64,000 nucleotides of DNA from Drancourtella massiliensis (GTDB lineage Bacteria > Bacillota > Clostridia > Lachnospirales > Lachnospiraceae), in contig NZ_JACJKH010000007.1 of assembly GCF_016900655.1 (NCBI RefSeq), forward strand, positions 1 to 64,000. Reading direction: 5' to 3'. Shown here one piece after another: positions 1 to 6,968 of the stretch. A model generated the notes under the pieces. The model saw nothing but the letters and a program-made list of their open reading frames with translations, ran no database searches and had not been told where the DNA came from. Made by a program: the position numbers and the translations under genes. How positions within the stretch are numbered: the stretch's first letter is position 1; every line of letters begins with the position of its first letter.

Positions 1-33
1 TACTTTGTATTCATGGTCATATTTACGTGCCAC
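1..33 (-). CDS. Probable IS3-type transposase OrfA, N-terminus only (runs off window)
   Basis: An AAGGAGG ribosome site (42-48) precedes a GTG start at 33 by 8 bases. The frame then reads MARKYDHEYKV to the window edge without a stop. IS3-family OrfA proteins (helix-turn-helix subunit of the transposase) often begin with a very similar peptide. Only 11 residues are visible, so the family name is an inference from that resemblance and from the mobile context. Confidence 0.4.
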   Translation of the reverse strand, partial: MARKYDHEYKV

Positions 34-63
34 TTTGAATGCCTCCTTATTCTCTTGGTTTTA

Positions 64-222
64 TTATGAAATCCTTGAGAATAAGCTGTCAACTTTTTTT
101 ATACCACACCATTTACATTTAGGGCAGAAAAGAGGAAAATTTCTTAATACCGTATTATAAAATACTTGAACCCTCGTCTTTCCGTTACAAATTGGACATT
201 TTATCCAATATTTTTCAAGCAT
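64..222 (-). CDS. Cysteine-rich KTR domain small protein
   Basis: A 52-residue protein with two CxxC pairs (CPIC at 9-12, CPKC at 33-36) around a KTR tripeptide (residues 15-17), the pattern of the Cys_rich_KTR family. Members are short zinc-ribbon-like proteins of unknown function that are frequent in Tn916-type conjugative elements. An upstream start exists at 258, but the ATG at 222 is preferred because AAGGAG lies just before it and the family normally starts close to the first CxxC. Zinc binding is inferred from the cysteines. Confidence 0.7.
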   Translation of the reverse strand: MLEKYWIKCPICNGKTRVQVFYNTVLRNFPLFCPKCKWCGIKKVDSLFSRIS

Positions 223-379
223 AATATTTCTCCTTTTGTGCAAAAAAATACAGGTCAATTCTCAACATGAGCATTATCTCTCATGCGTTCCCTCCATTTT
301 GCTTTCCGTTGCCGTTCTCCCCGAAAAGGTTTCCTGCCCCATTCCTGCGGCGTGTTCCGGCGTTGGCACGCTCCTCGCA

Positions 380-404
380 ACTTCGGGACATTTTGTCCCG
401 AAGT
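380..404. repeat. Perfect 11-bp dyad, copy 1 of an element-specific motif
   Basis: The arms ACTTCGGGACA (380-390) and TGTCCCGAAGT (394-404) are perfect inverted repeats around a 3-base TTT loop. A degenerate second copy is at 3261-3285, on the other side of the accessory genes. No T-run follows, so it is not a standard terminator. A protein-binding site or a folded DNA signal of the mobile element is possible. Confidence 0.6.
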
Positions 405-508
405 CCGACTCCTTGCGGTGCTTCCCCAGCCGGGGTATTCCTTTTCGGACGGTCATTCTGTTTTCAAGGTGCCGTCCATCGATGAACTACCCTAAGTCTA
501 CACGAAAA

Positions 509-544
509 AAATGCAATTCCCGGAATATTGCGAGAATTGCATTT
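509..544. promoter_or_regulatory. Operator-like inverted repeat upstream of the XRE gene
   Basis: AAATGCAATTC (509-519) and GAATTGCATTT (534-544) form perfect 11-bp arms separated by 14 bases. The half-site core AATTGCAT recurs at 566-573 across the -35 box, with a diverging TTGCAAT at 577-583. Repeated half-sites over a promoter just before a helix-turn-helix gene suggest autoregulation by that protein (inference). Confidence 0.5.
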
Positions 545-567
545 TGATGAAGTTTACACTTTGGAAA

Positions 568-595
568 TTGCATTTTTGCAATCATTCTGTATAAT
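568..595 (+). promoter_or_regulatory. Promoter of the XRE regulator gene
   Basis: A TTGCAT -35 box (568-573) is separated by 16 bases from a consensus TATAAT -10 box (590-595). The start codon is at 623, after a GGAGGAGG ribosome site. The -35 box overlaps an AATTGCAT half-site. Confidence 0.65.
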
Positions 596-622
596 GGAAG
601 TATGCGGAGGAGGTGCGTATCT

Positions 623-1426
623 ATGGCTTTACCCGGAACGCCCGGACAGCGGATTTCCGATTTATGCAACGGGAACCACATCACACAAAAGGAACTTGCG
701 GAGAAGATAGGCGTTTCCGCTTCCCAGTTGAGCCGCATTGTCAGCGGCGAAACAAGAACGGTCAGCAGTGATATTCTCATAGGTGTGGCAAAGGAATTTA
801 AGGTATCGACAGACTACATACTGGGCTTGTCTACCGTGAGCGTTCGTAAAAGCTACGATATTTCTGAATTAGGCTTGTCCGAGGGAGCCGTGAGGGGGCT
901 TGTGACGGGTGCTGTTGATGTGCAAATCCTCAACCGCCTGTTGGAACACAGGAATTTTCCTAAGCTGATAGATTTGATACGGATTTATTTTCAGGATACG
1001 GCGGCAAAGGGCATAACAGCAAGAAACCAGCTTATCGAGATGGCAACGGCTTCCCTGTCCGACCTGATGAAAGAACACCCGGAACACCGGGCAGAAGCGA
1101 AGCAGGATTTACAGCTTTTGAACGCCCAAAAGATAGGGGAACATGAAGCGGAGATTGAAAAAATCAAAAATGTGTTCCTGGCTATCCTGCGGGACATTAA
1201 GAAAGACATTGACAACGGGGAACAGCCGGGAGAAGCTGTGACCGCCGCTATGTTCCAAGCCATGCGGGACGCACTGGCGGAACAGAAACAAAAACCACTT
1301 TCCATTGACGATGTAACGGCGATGATAGCTGGACAGATCGGACAGCTTACACCGATGGATAAAGAAACTGTTGAAATGTTCCAGCAGTTTGCGAAGAAGA
1401 TGATTGAGCAGGCAGGAACAAAGTGA
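623..1426 (+). CDS. XRE-family helix-turn-helix transcriptional regulator
   Basis: A 267-residue protein with an N-terminal HTH_XRE domain (about residues 8-68, recognition helix near VSASQLSRIVSG) and a long, mainly helical, charged C-terminal region of unknown function. The ATG at 623 is chosen over the one at 602 because GGAGGAGG lies directly upstream of it and inside the longer frame. It has its own promoter with repeated AATTGCAT half-sites, so it probably represses itself. It stands first in the accessory gene group and may control that group or transfer of the element, but no target is proven. Family call is firm; role is inferred. Confidence 0.8.
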   Translation: MALPGTPGQRISDLCNGNHITQKELAEKIGVSASQLSRIVSGETRTVSSDILIGVAKEFKVSTDYILGLSTVSVRKSYDISELGLSEGAVRGLVTGAVDVQILNRLLEHRNFPKLIDLIRIYFQDTAAKGITARNQLIEMATASLSDLMKEHPEHRAEAKQDLQLLNAQKIGEHEAEIEKIKNVFLAILRDIKKDIDNGEQPGEAVTAAMFQAMRDALAEQKQKPLSIDDVTAMIAGQIGQLTPMDKETVEMFQQFAKKMIEQAGTK

Positions 1427-1454
1427 TAAATTTGAATTGTGAGGGAAAATACAG

Positions 1455-2000
1455 ATGAATCAAGGAAGAATTATTGTGATTACAGGCTCACCGGGGACAG
1501 GAAAAACAACAACTGCGTCAATTGTCGCAAAGGAATCAGATATGGATAAATCAGTGCATATGCACACCGATGACTTTTTTCATTACTTAAGCAAAGGCGC
1601 AATACCACCACATTTGCCAGAATCCAACGAGCAAAATCTGGTTGTCATTGAAGCCTTTTTAGAAGCTGCAAAGCGATATGCTCGTGGCGGATATGATGTA
1701 ATTGTAGATGGGATTGTCGGGCCATGGTTTTTGGAGCCATGGAAAGCTCTTGCCCAAGAAGATTACGAGGTACACTATATTGTATTAAGAGCGAGTAAAA
1801 AAGAAACTATGAAGCGAGCTGTGGAACGCTCAAAATTAGATAGAAAAACAAATATTGAATTAGTGGAAACAATGTGGGAGCAATTTTCCGGTTTGGGAGT
1901 ATATGAATCAAATGTCATAGACACAACTACATTCACAATTAAAGATACGGTTTCCGCAATAAAAGAAAGAGTTGCATGTGGGACGTCTTTACTATCTTAG
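1455..2000 (+). CDS. P-loop kinase-like AAA protein of unknown substrate
   Basis: A 181-residue single-domain protein with a Walker A motif GSPGTGKT at residues 11-18. The fold order resembles small-molecule kinases of the AAA_33/chloramphenicol phosphotransferase/zeta-toxin kind (P-loop, then HTDDFF, then a VIVDGIVGPW strand). It follows the XRE gene by 28 bases with a GAGGG ribosome site and so may be co-transcribed. It lies just before the streptomycin resistance gene. It could phosphorylate a drug or small metabolite, but no substrate motif allows a firm call. Confidence 0.6.
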   Translation: MNQGRIIVITGSPGTGKTTTASIVAKESDMDKSVHMHTDDFFHYLSKGAIPPHLPESNEQNLVVIEAFLEAAKRYARGGYDVIVDGIVGPWFLEPWKALAQEDYEVHYIVLRASKKETMKRAVERSKLDRKTNIELVETMWEQFSGLGVYESNVIDTTTFTIKDTVSAIKERVACGTSLLS

Positions 2001-2042
2001 ACATTCCCATTTGTCAGGAAGATAGCAAAGCCAGCCGAGCCA

Positions 2043-2087
2043 GTCAACGGTCAAGATGAACGGCGCATTTCATGCGCCGCCGTTGAC
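2043..2087. repeat. Nested stem-loop between the P-loop gene and ant(6)
   Basis: Outer arms GTCAACGG (2043-2050) and CCGTTGAC (2080-2087) enclose an inner perfect stem GGCGCAT (2062-2068) / ATGCGCC (2072-2078). It is GC-rich and has no T-run, so it is not a typical terminator. It may be a remnant of an insertion event or a regulatory fold in the leader of the resistance gene. Confidence 0.45.
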
Positions 2088-2175
2088 AGTCCCGCCCGTC
2101 TTTGCTAAAGGGTAATCAAGGCGGGAAAGCCCTAAAATGGCTTCACACCTATTTCAATAATTGGAGGAGATAAAA

Positions 2176-3042
2176 ATGAGATCAGAAAAGGAAGTTTATG
2201 ATATTGTTTTGAATTTTGCAAAAACAGACAAACGCATTCGCATGGTTACTTTGGAAGGATCTAGAACAAATACAAATATTCCGCCTGATGATTTTCAGGA
2301 TTTTGATATTACTTTTTTTGTTACGGATATGGACAGCTTCACAAGTGATGATAAATGGCTAGATATATTTGGTGAAAGGTTGATTCTGCAAAAGCCGGAA
2401 GATATGGAATTATTTCCAGCTGTAGAAAAGGGATTTTCATATTTAATGCTGTTTACTGATGATGTTAAGATAGATTTAACTTTGCTGCCGCTGGAACTGA
2501 TAGACGAGTATTTTACATGGGATAAACTGGTAAAGTTACTGTTGGATAAAGACAACCGTATCGTAAAGCCGCCAATACCAACGGATATAGACTACCACTT
2601 GCAGAAGCCTACTCAAAGAATGTTTGACGATTGCTGTAATGAATTTTGGAATACTACAACATATGTAGTAAAGGGCTTATGCCGCAAAGAAATTCTTTTT
2701 GCTATTGACCATATGAATGATATAGTACGAAAAGAATTGCTTCGCATGATTTCCTGGCTGATTGGTATCAAACAGGGATTTCATTTCAGTTTGGGAAAAA
2801 ACTATAAATTTATGAAGCAATATGTCCCAGAGGAATTGTGGGAACGACTTATGTCCACTTATAATATGGATTCCTATCCCCATATGTGGGAATCCTTTGA
2901 ACAATGTATGGCATTGTTCCGGGAGGTTTCGTCAGAAGTGGCATGCCAGTTGGATTACCAGTATCCACTATATGATGAAAAAATCAGTAATTATGTGATT
3001 CGGCAAAAGAAAAAATATGGCATTGAAGATGATAACAAATAA
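2176..3042 (+). CDS. ant(6)-Ib: Aminoglycoside 6-adenylyltransferase, ANT(6)-Ib-like (streptomycin resistance)
   Basis: A 288-residue protein of the streptomycin adenylyltransferase family, which transfers AMP from ATP to position 6 of streptomycin and inactivates it in the cytoplasm. The nucleotidyltransferase signature is present: GSR at 28-30 and the metal-binding D-x-D at 42-44 (DFQDFDITFFV). The overall wording resembles ANT(6)-Ib more than ANT(6)-Ia, but the exact allele cannot be fixed by eye. The ATG at 2176 follows a GGAGGAG site at 2163-2169. The codon use is AT-rich, unlike the GC-rich noncoding DNA around it, which fits transfer of a resistance cassette. Confidence 0.85.
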   Translation: MRSEKEVYDIVLNFAKTDKRIRMVTLEGSRTNTNIPPDDFQDFDITFFVTDMDSFTSDDKWLDIFGERLILQKPEDMELFPAVEKGFSYLMLFTDDVKIDLTLLPLELIDEYFTWDKLVKLLLDKDNRIVKPPIPTDIDYHLQKPTQRMFDDCCNEFWNTTTYVVKGLCRKEILFAIDHMNDIVRKELLRMISWLIGIKQGFHFSLGKNYKFMKQYVPEELWERLMSTYNMDSYPHMWESFEQCMALFREVSSEVACQLDYQYPLYDEKISNYVIRQKKKYGIEDDNK

Positions 3043-3260
3043 AATTTTTTCAATCGAAAAAATTTATTTTGATTATTCAATTTTGAAAAACTGAATACCT
3101 CAAAATCAGAAAGAGAGCGGCCAAGCACTTTGAGGGATTGGCCGCCTTGTCCACCCATCCAGCGGGGCGGCGGACGGCGGTCAAGACCGGGTGCAAACCC
3201 GTTCATTTCAGTCTTGACGGTTGCCCGCTGTCCTGCTATTTTTCCGGGAGTGTGGCCACA

Positions 3261-3285
3261 ACTTCGGGACACTTTGTCCACAAGT
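3261..3285. repeat. Degenerate copy 2 of the ACTTCGGGACA dyad
   Basis: The left arm ACTTCGGGACA (3261-3271) is identical to copy 1 at 380-390. The right arm TGTCCACAAGT (3275-3285) differs at two positions, so the dyad is no longer perfect. The two copies flank the XRE, kinase and ant(6) genes. Confidence 0.55.
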
Positions 3286-3469
3286 CAGAGCGTAGGACGA
3301 AGAACGGGGGTGTTCATATACGCCCTGTCTGCTGTCGAAAACAGACCTGCGCTTGCGGCTCCACGCCACACAAGCACAGCCCTGTTTTCCTGCCGCTTCA
3401 AATGCCCTTGCCCTCCCCAGCGGCAACGGCATTTTCACGGCAACGCCGACAGAGCGTATAACACACTAC

Positions 3470-3494
3470 ACTTTGCTTCGCAAAGTCGTGTGCC
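3470..3494 (+). other. oriT-like hairpin with GTGTG motif
   Basis: ACTTTGC (3470-3476) and GCAAAGT (3480-3486) form a perfect 7-bp hairpin with a TTC loop, followed at once by CGTGTGCC. A hairpin directly followed by a GTG-containing nick sequence is the usual plan of transfer origins used by MobV and MOBP relaxases. No relaxase gene is visible here. The call rests on this layout and on the mobile context only. Confidence 0.35.
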
Positions 3495-3526
3495 AAATGG
3501 GGGCGTTGCCCCCTTTGGAAACCCCC

Positions 3527-3580
3527 ACAAGAAAAGGCGGTACGCTACCCCTCCACGGGGCGCATACCGCCTTTTCTTGT
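3527..3580. terminator. Strong bidirectional stem-loop
   Basis: The arms ACAAGAAAAGGCGGTA (3527-3542) and TACCGCCTTTTCTTGT (3565-3580) are perfect 16-bp inverted repeats. With A-rich and T-rich outer parts the structure could stop transcription in both directions. It could also belong to the transfer origin region just upstream. Confidence 0.55.
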
Positions 3581-3640
3581 TATCCAGCCCTCCGGCTGTA
3601 TCGGTTGAGCAAAAGTCCGCGTGGGATTGGTGTGGTATCT

Positions 3641-3778
3641 TTATCTAAGTGATACCCCTGTTTCCCATCTGGATACTGTTCTGCTGGATACATTTAATGC
3701 TTCTGCCAGCACTTCTTGCGTGATATTTTTTTCTTTACGCAGCGTTTTCAAAAACTGACCTGTCTTTTTCTGATCCAT
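3641..3778 (-). pseudogene. Truncated XRE-family regulator (45 codons left)
   Basis: An ATG at 3778 with a GGAGG ribosome site opens a frame for 45 residues ending at TAA 3641-3643. The peptide is a good HTH_XRE N-terminus (TQEVLAEALNVSSRTVSRWE), with the recognition helix complete. Family members normally continue after the conserved SRWETG segment, but here the frame reads only VSLR and stops. The 3' part has probably been replaced by the mobile element, so the junction would lie near 3640-3650. A naturally short regulator cannot be excluded. Confidence 0.55.
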
Positions 3779-3897
3779 TCACCATACCTCCTTGAGTAAC
3801 AGAGTATGTCAAAAGTCCGATTATTTACACGACACAAAGTGAGAAAATGCCGTATTTTCAACCCGACACGCTTGTCTGGATGTCTCAAATCCGTTTT

Positions 3898-4683
3898 CTA
3901 TAGAATATCTTTCCTATTGTATTTCATATAGCCTGCAGCAATCCCGCATGCTCCATAGAGCATTCCCAGCACTACCATTACTCCGTCCAGGCTTATATTT
4001 GTTACAATTTCTGTACCTTCTGCGTAACCGTACGGAGAAATATACTTCAGAAATTCAGCGGATTCAGATATATTTGCAATAATATTAAGAAAATAGAGTA
4101 TAATCGCAAGTCCAAGACCGACTCCCAGACTTCCTTTCCGCAGAAAGGCTGAAATACCGAAACATATGGACGCAATCTCTATCTGCAATAGAACATAGGC
4201 CAGATGAAGCAGGAGAATCTCTTTCCAGGGAATATCTTCCCCCACCGCATAAATGGAGATTATTGAGATGAGCAGTACAAAGGCATTGAGGACCATAATC
4301 TGAAAAAATAACGCCGCAAGTTTTCCGCTCATGATTCGTGTCCGGCTGACCGGGTGGGTCAGAAGGAATTCTGCCGTATGCCCTTTTTCTTCTTTAGACA
4401 GCATTGAGATCCCGCACATGGCGGCATACAAAGCTCCTCCAAGTCCAAGGATATTTCCACATTCAATAGCGTAGAAACCGGTCAAGGTACCAAAGCTTAC
4501 CTGATCCATGCCAAAGGCAGCACTGAAATTTCCCATGGTCGAAAAAACGTCACTGACCTGATCCATTTCTCCCTTCATCTCTGGAAATAAAAAAACACAT
4601 ACCGCAAAAAGAAATGCGATGGATACAGTCCATATAATCAGAGCTGTCCGGCCCTGACGCAGTTCATGTCTGAAGATTGTCAT
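3898..4683 (-). CDS. ABC-2 type transporter permease
   Basis: A 261-residue integral membrane protein with about six hydrophobic segments and a charged N-terminus, typical of ABC-2 permeases (residues such as HPVSRTRIMSGK after the second membrane segment are usual in this family). Its start overlaps the end of the ATPase gene by 4 bases, so the two are translationally coupled and must form one exporter. The substrate is unknown; TetR-linked exporters of this kind often deal with antibiotics, peptides or lipids. Confidence 0.85.
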   Translation of the reverse strand: MTIFRHELRQGRTALIIWTVSIAFLFAVCVFLFPEMKGEMDQVSDVFSTMGNFSAAFGMDQVSFGTLTGFYAIECGNILGLGGALYAAMCGISMLSKEEKGHTAEFLLTHPVSRTRIMSGKLAALFFQIMVLNAFVLLISIISIYAVGEDIPWKEILLLHLAYVLLQIEIASICFGISAFLRKGSLGVGLGLAIILYFLNIIANISESAEFLKYISPYGYAEGTEIVTNISLDGVMVVLGMLYGACGIAAGYMKYNRKDIL

Positions 4684-5561
4684 ACCTGTTCCTCTCCTTC
4701 CGTATAATAATGAAGAAAAATCTCTTCCAGATCCGGTTCAGATATGCTAAGATCCATAATTCGCTGCCGGCTAAGTCTGTCCAGAAGCAGATTGATATCA
4801 TCACTGTACAGAAAACTGGTGGAGTCATCAGCCTTCTGCAGATCCCGTACATCCGGCAGACCGGAAGGGTCAAAATTTCCCCGGACAGAAATCCGTTTTG
4901 CGTTTGTACGTGCCAGTTCCTCCACACTTCCGGAAGCTATAATTCTGCCCTCCCGTATAATCGCAGCCCGGCCGCAAAAGCGCTGGACTTCGGAGAGGAT
5001 ATGTGAGGAAAGGAATACTGTCATGCCCTTCTTGTTTCTTTCCTTCAGTATTTCAAAGAATTCCCGCTGCATCAGAGGATCCAGCCCTCCGGTTGGTTCA
5101 TCCAGAATGCAGAGTCTTGGATCATGCTGCAGGGCACAGATAACAGCCAGTTTCTTCCTGTTTCCAAACGAAAGCTCGCCGATCCGTCGAGAAGGATCCA
5201 GCTGCAGACGCTCGCACAGATCAGCGGATACTTTCCGGCAGTCTTTCCGGTGCAGCTCCGCCGAAAGGCGGATCAGATCCCGGCCTCGCATATCTGGATA
5301 GAAAACCGCTTCTGAGGGAAGATAACCGATCTCAGACAGAATCTGTTCTTTTTCTTTGGAAATATCCTTTTCCAGTACCCATGCGCTGCCATGAGTTTTC
5401 TGTATCAGTCCCATCAGAATACGGATCGTCGTACTTTTTCCGGCTCCATTTGGACCAATAAATCCAAAGAATTCACCCTCACATACCTCCAGATCAAGAT
5501 CGACAATTCCCCGGGACCTTCCATAATATTTCGTAAGCCCCTCTGTTCGTATTGCGTTCAT
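4680..5561 (-). CDS. ABC transporter ATP-binding protein
   Basis: A 293-residue ATPase with Walker A GPNGAGKST at residues 36-44, a slightly divergent signature LSFGNRKK near 130-136 and Walker B CILDEPTGGLDP near 151-162. It energises export through the ABC-2 permease encoded by the next gene. The second of two adjacent ATG codons (5561) is chosen because it has the better distance to AAGGG. The TetR gene ends 3 bases upstream, so all three genes are one operon. The C-terminal 90 residues form the usual accessory domain of this exporter type. Confidence 0.9.
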   Translation of the reverse strand: MNAIRTEGLTKYYGRSRGIVDLDLEVCEGEFFGFIGPNGAGKSTTIRILMGLIQKTHGSAWVLEKDISKEKEQILSEIGYLPSEAVFYPDMRGRDLIRLSAELHRKDCRKVSADLCERLQLDPSRRIGELSFGNRKKLAVICALQHDPRLCILDEPTGGLDPLMQREFFEILKERNKKGMTVFLSSHILSEVQRFCGRAAIIREGRIIASGSVEELARTNAKRISVRGNFDPSGLPDVRDLQKADDSTSFLYSDDINLLLDRLSRQRIMDLSISEPDLEEIFLHYYTEGEEQV

Positions 5562-5564
5562 CAT

Positions 5565-6191
5565 TTAACCCTTCTTTCTCAGATATATCTTTTTCCAGAA
5601 TGCAATCATTTCCCGGAAGTCCACTTCTATTTTTTCGATGTCCTCTTCTGTCTGCAGAGAACCCTTCTTCTGTAGTTCCCACAGATATCCCTCTGAGACA
5701 AGATACATTTCCCTGAGAATTCTCTCAGGCTCCACGCCCTCAACAAACTGATCCGGCTCCAGATTAGCCCACGACGGGGCAGCTTTCATAGAAATCAATC
5801 TGGCATAGCTCTTCTCGATTTCCGTTTGAATAGAAGGATCGGTTTCATAAAAGGCACGGATCACATAGTTCCCCATTAAGGGATATTTTTTCATAATATG
5901 CATTTTTGCCCTTAATCCCCGTTCCATCATTTCAAACAGATCTCTGCGGTCATAACATCCATAAGCCGTCATTGTAGAAATAGAAATTCTGCCGCAGGTC
6001 GTCCAGAGAAACATATAAAATTTTTTCTTATTTTGAAAATAGTGAAAAAGAAGCGACTTACTGATTCCTGCTGCATCAGCGACCTCCTGCATCGGACTCT
6101 TTTTATAACTGTTCTGTGAGAATACCCGATAGCCGGCATTGATAATTGCCTGTTGCTTTTCCTTTGGCAGACTATAAAACTTTTCGTTCAT
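5565..6191 (-). CDS. TetR/AcrR-family regulator of the ABC exporter
   Basis: A 208-residue protein with a TetR N-terminal helix-turn-helix (about residues 33-53, AGISKSLLFHYFQNKKKF) and a variable ligand domain. It is the first gene of the TetR-ATPase-permease operon and has a GGAGG site 4 bases before the ATG. An imperfect palindrome lies just upstream of its ribosome site, so it probably represses its own operon until a ligand binds. The ligand is unknown. Confidence 0.85.
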   Translation of the reverse strand: MNEKFYSLPKEKQQAIINAGYRVFSQNSYKKSPMQEVADAAGISKSLLFHYFQNKKKFYMFLWTTCGRISISTMTAYGCYDRRDLFEMMERGLRAKMHIMKKYPLMGNYVIRAFYETDPSIQTEIEKSYARLISMKAAPSWANLEPDQFVEGVEPERILREMYLVSEGYLWELQKKGSLQTEEDIEKIEVDFREMIAFWKKIYLRKKG

Positions 6192-6202
6192 GAATCCTCC
6201 TT

Positions 6203-6219
6203 TTGACCAACTTGGTTAA
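6203..6219. promoter_or_regulatory. Candidate TetR operator
   Basis: The sequence TTGACCAACTTGGTTAA is nearly palindromic (14 of 16 paired positions around the central C). GTTGACCA recurs at 6235-6242. A TATAAT box on the minus strand (6225-6230) lies between the two copies. Position and symmetry fit a self-repressing TetR protein. Confidence 0.5.
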
Positions 6220-6415
6220 TTTTTATTATATATAGTTGACCATTTTTGAGAAGACCTTATTCTGTATTTTTTCAAAGAAATATAAAAGATACCATCCTCT
6301 GCGCATACAAAAAAGAGCAGAACATTACCTGTCCACTCTCTTCTAAACTGCGTCTTAAGATCCACTCCTTCAAATTACAGCCACCTCTATATTCAAGATT
6401 TCTTTTTGCCATCTG

Positions 6416-6619
6416 TTATCCGTGTTTCCTTTTTGCTCTTTCTTTCTCTAATATTGTAATCGCAAATATCGCTATGGAAAATCCAAGAATGCAGATTGCT
6501 GTTCCGCTAAATGAAATAGCAGAATTTATAAATCCCGTAATCCCATTTACCACAGATAAAATAATTAAACCTATACATATTGCTAATGCCGCCTTCGATA
6601 TTGTTGTATAATTCTTCAT
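6416..6619 (-). CDS. Small membrane protein, two predicted helices
   Basis: A 67-residue protein with two hydrophobic segments and a charged C-terminus (EKERAKRKHG). The ATG at 6619 is preferred to the GTG/ATG pair just upstream, because AAAGG then sits 8 bases away. The family is not recognised. It may belong with the small ORF that follows, but no function is visible. Confidence 0.5.
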   Translation of the reverse strand: MKNYTTISKAALAICIGLIILSVVNGITGFINSAISFSGTAICILGFSIAIFAITILEKERAKRKHG

Positions 6620-6707
6620 TTCCATCACCTTTCAATTAGCAAACTAACTCTCGCACAAAAATCTTAGTTCTTAACAGACACTATTCTTTACTCTGTATCA
6701 CCTATAT

Positions 6708-6968
6708 TTATCCTTGGTAAAAGTAATAGTAAAACATTAATACAACCAGTGCCATTATAAAAGGAACAATAATTATCAGCCAATACGAAAAATGCTTCTT
6801 TTCAGCTTCATTGATTGTATATTTGTACTCATCTTCCGTGACTTCCGATTTTAATTTTTGTAACTCAATATTTGTCAACCAAAAGTTGCGTATAATCCAC
6901 TCCTTTTCCAAATACTTTACATGCCTTATTACTTCCCACCATATCACACCCAAGTGCGAAAACCGCAC
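6708..6968 (-). CDS. Possible small membrane-anchored protein
   Basis: An open frame of up to 86 residues with a charged middle region and a single C-terminal membrane helix (about 63-83). The frame opens with GTG directly after the rlmH stop codon, but no good ribosome site fits that start. A better AAGGAG sequence lies further in, before a non-ATG codon. The true start is therefore uncertain and the gene itself is doubtful. Confidence 0.3.
   Translation of the reverse strand: MRFSHLGVIWWEVIRHVKYLEKEWIIRNFWLTNIELQKLKSEVTEDEYKYTINEAEKKHFSYWLIIIVPFIMALVVLMFYYYFYQG

Larger units (their letters stand above)
223..622. other. Gene-free 400 bp leader region of the accessory element
   Basis: No convincing gene was found, although several overlapping frames are open by chance. 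The stretch holds a perfect dyad at 380-404, an operator-like inverted repeat at 509-544 and the promoter of the XRE gene at 568-595. The segment from 260 to 480 is GC-rich and looks like conserved noncoding DNA of the mobile element, because part of it recurs at 3261-3285. Confidence 0.6.
1..3640. mobile_element. End of a probable integrative/conjugative element (accessory resistance region)
   Basis: This stretch differs from the housekeeping DNA that follows. It combines the start of a probable transposase gene, a Cys-rich KTR protein of a type common in Tn916-like elements, an XRE regulator, a P-loop kinase-like gene, an ANT(6)-type resistance gene, long noncoding segments with dyads, and an oriT-like hairpin. 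The right limit is set at about 3640 because an XRE reading frame there is cut short after 45 codons. The left limit lies outside the window. No integrase, relaxase or att site is visible, so the class of element cannot be named. Confidence 0.55.
3043..3640. other. Gene-free 600 bp segment of the mobile element
   Basis: Many frames are open here on both strands but none has a family signature or a ribosome site. The segment starts with an AT-only inverted repeat right after ant(6) (3042-3065). It then carries the degenerate copy of the dyad (3261-3285), an oriT-like hairpin (3470-3494) and a strong stem-loop (3527-3580). It looks like noncoding, cis-acting DNA of the element. Confidence 0.55.

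Noticed and set aside
274-456. A 60-codon minus-strand frame over the first dyad
   Set aside because: It covers the perfect inverted repeat and has no ribosome site. The same peptide-like pattern recurs where the noncoding repeat recurs.
3130-3652. Overlapping open frames in the 3.1-3.7 kb segment
   Set aside because: Frames are open in several phases and on both strands because of GC-rich repeats; none has a ribosome site or a family motif.
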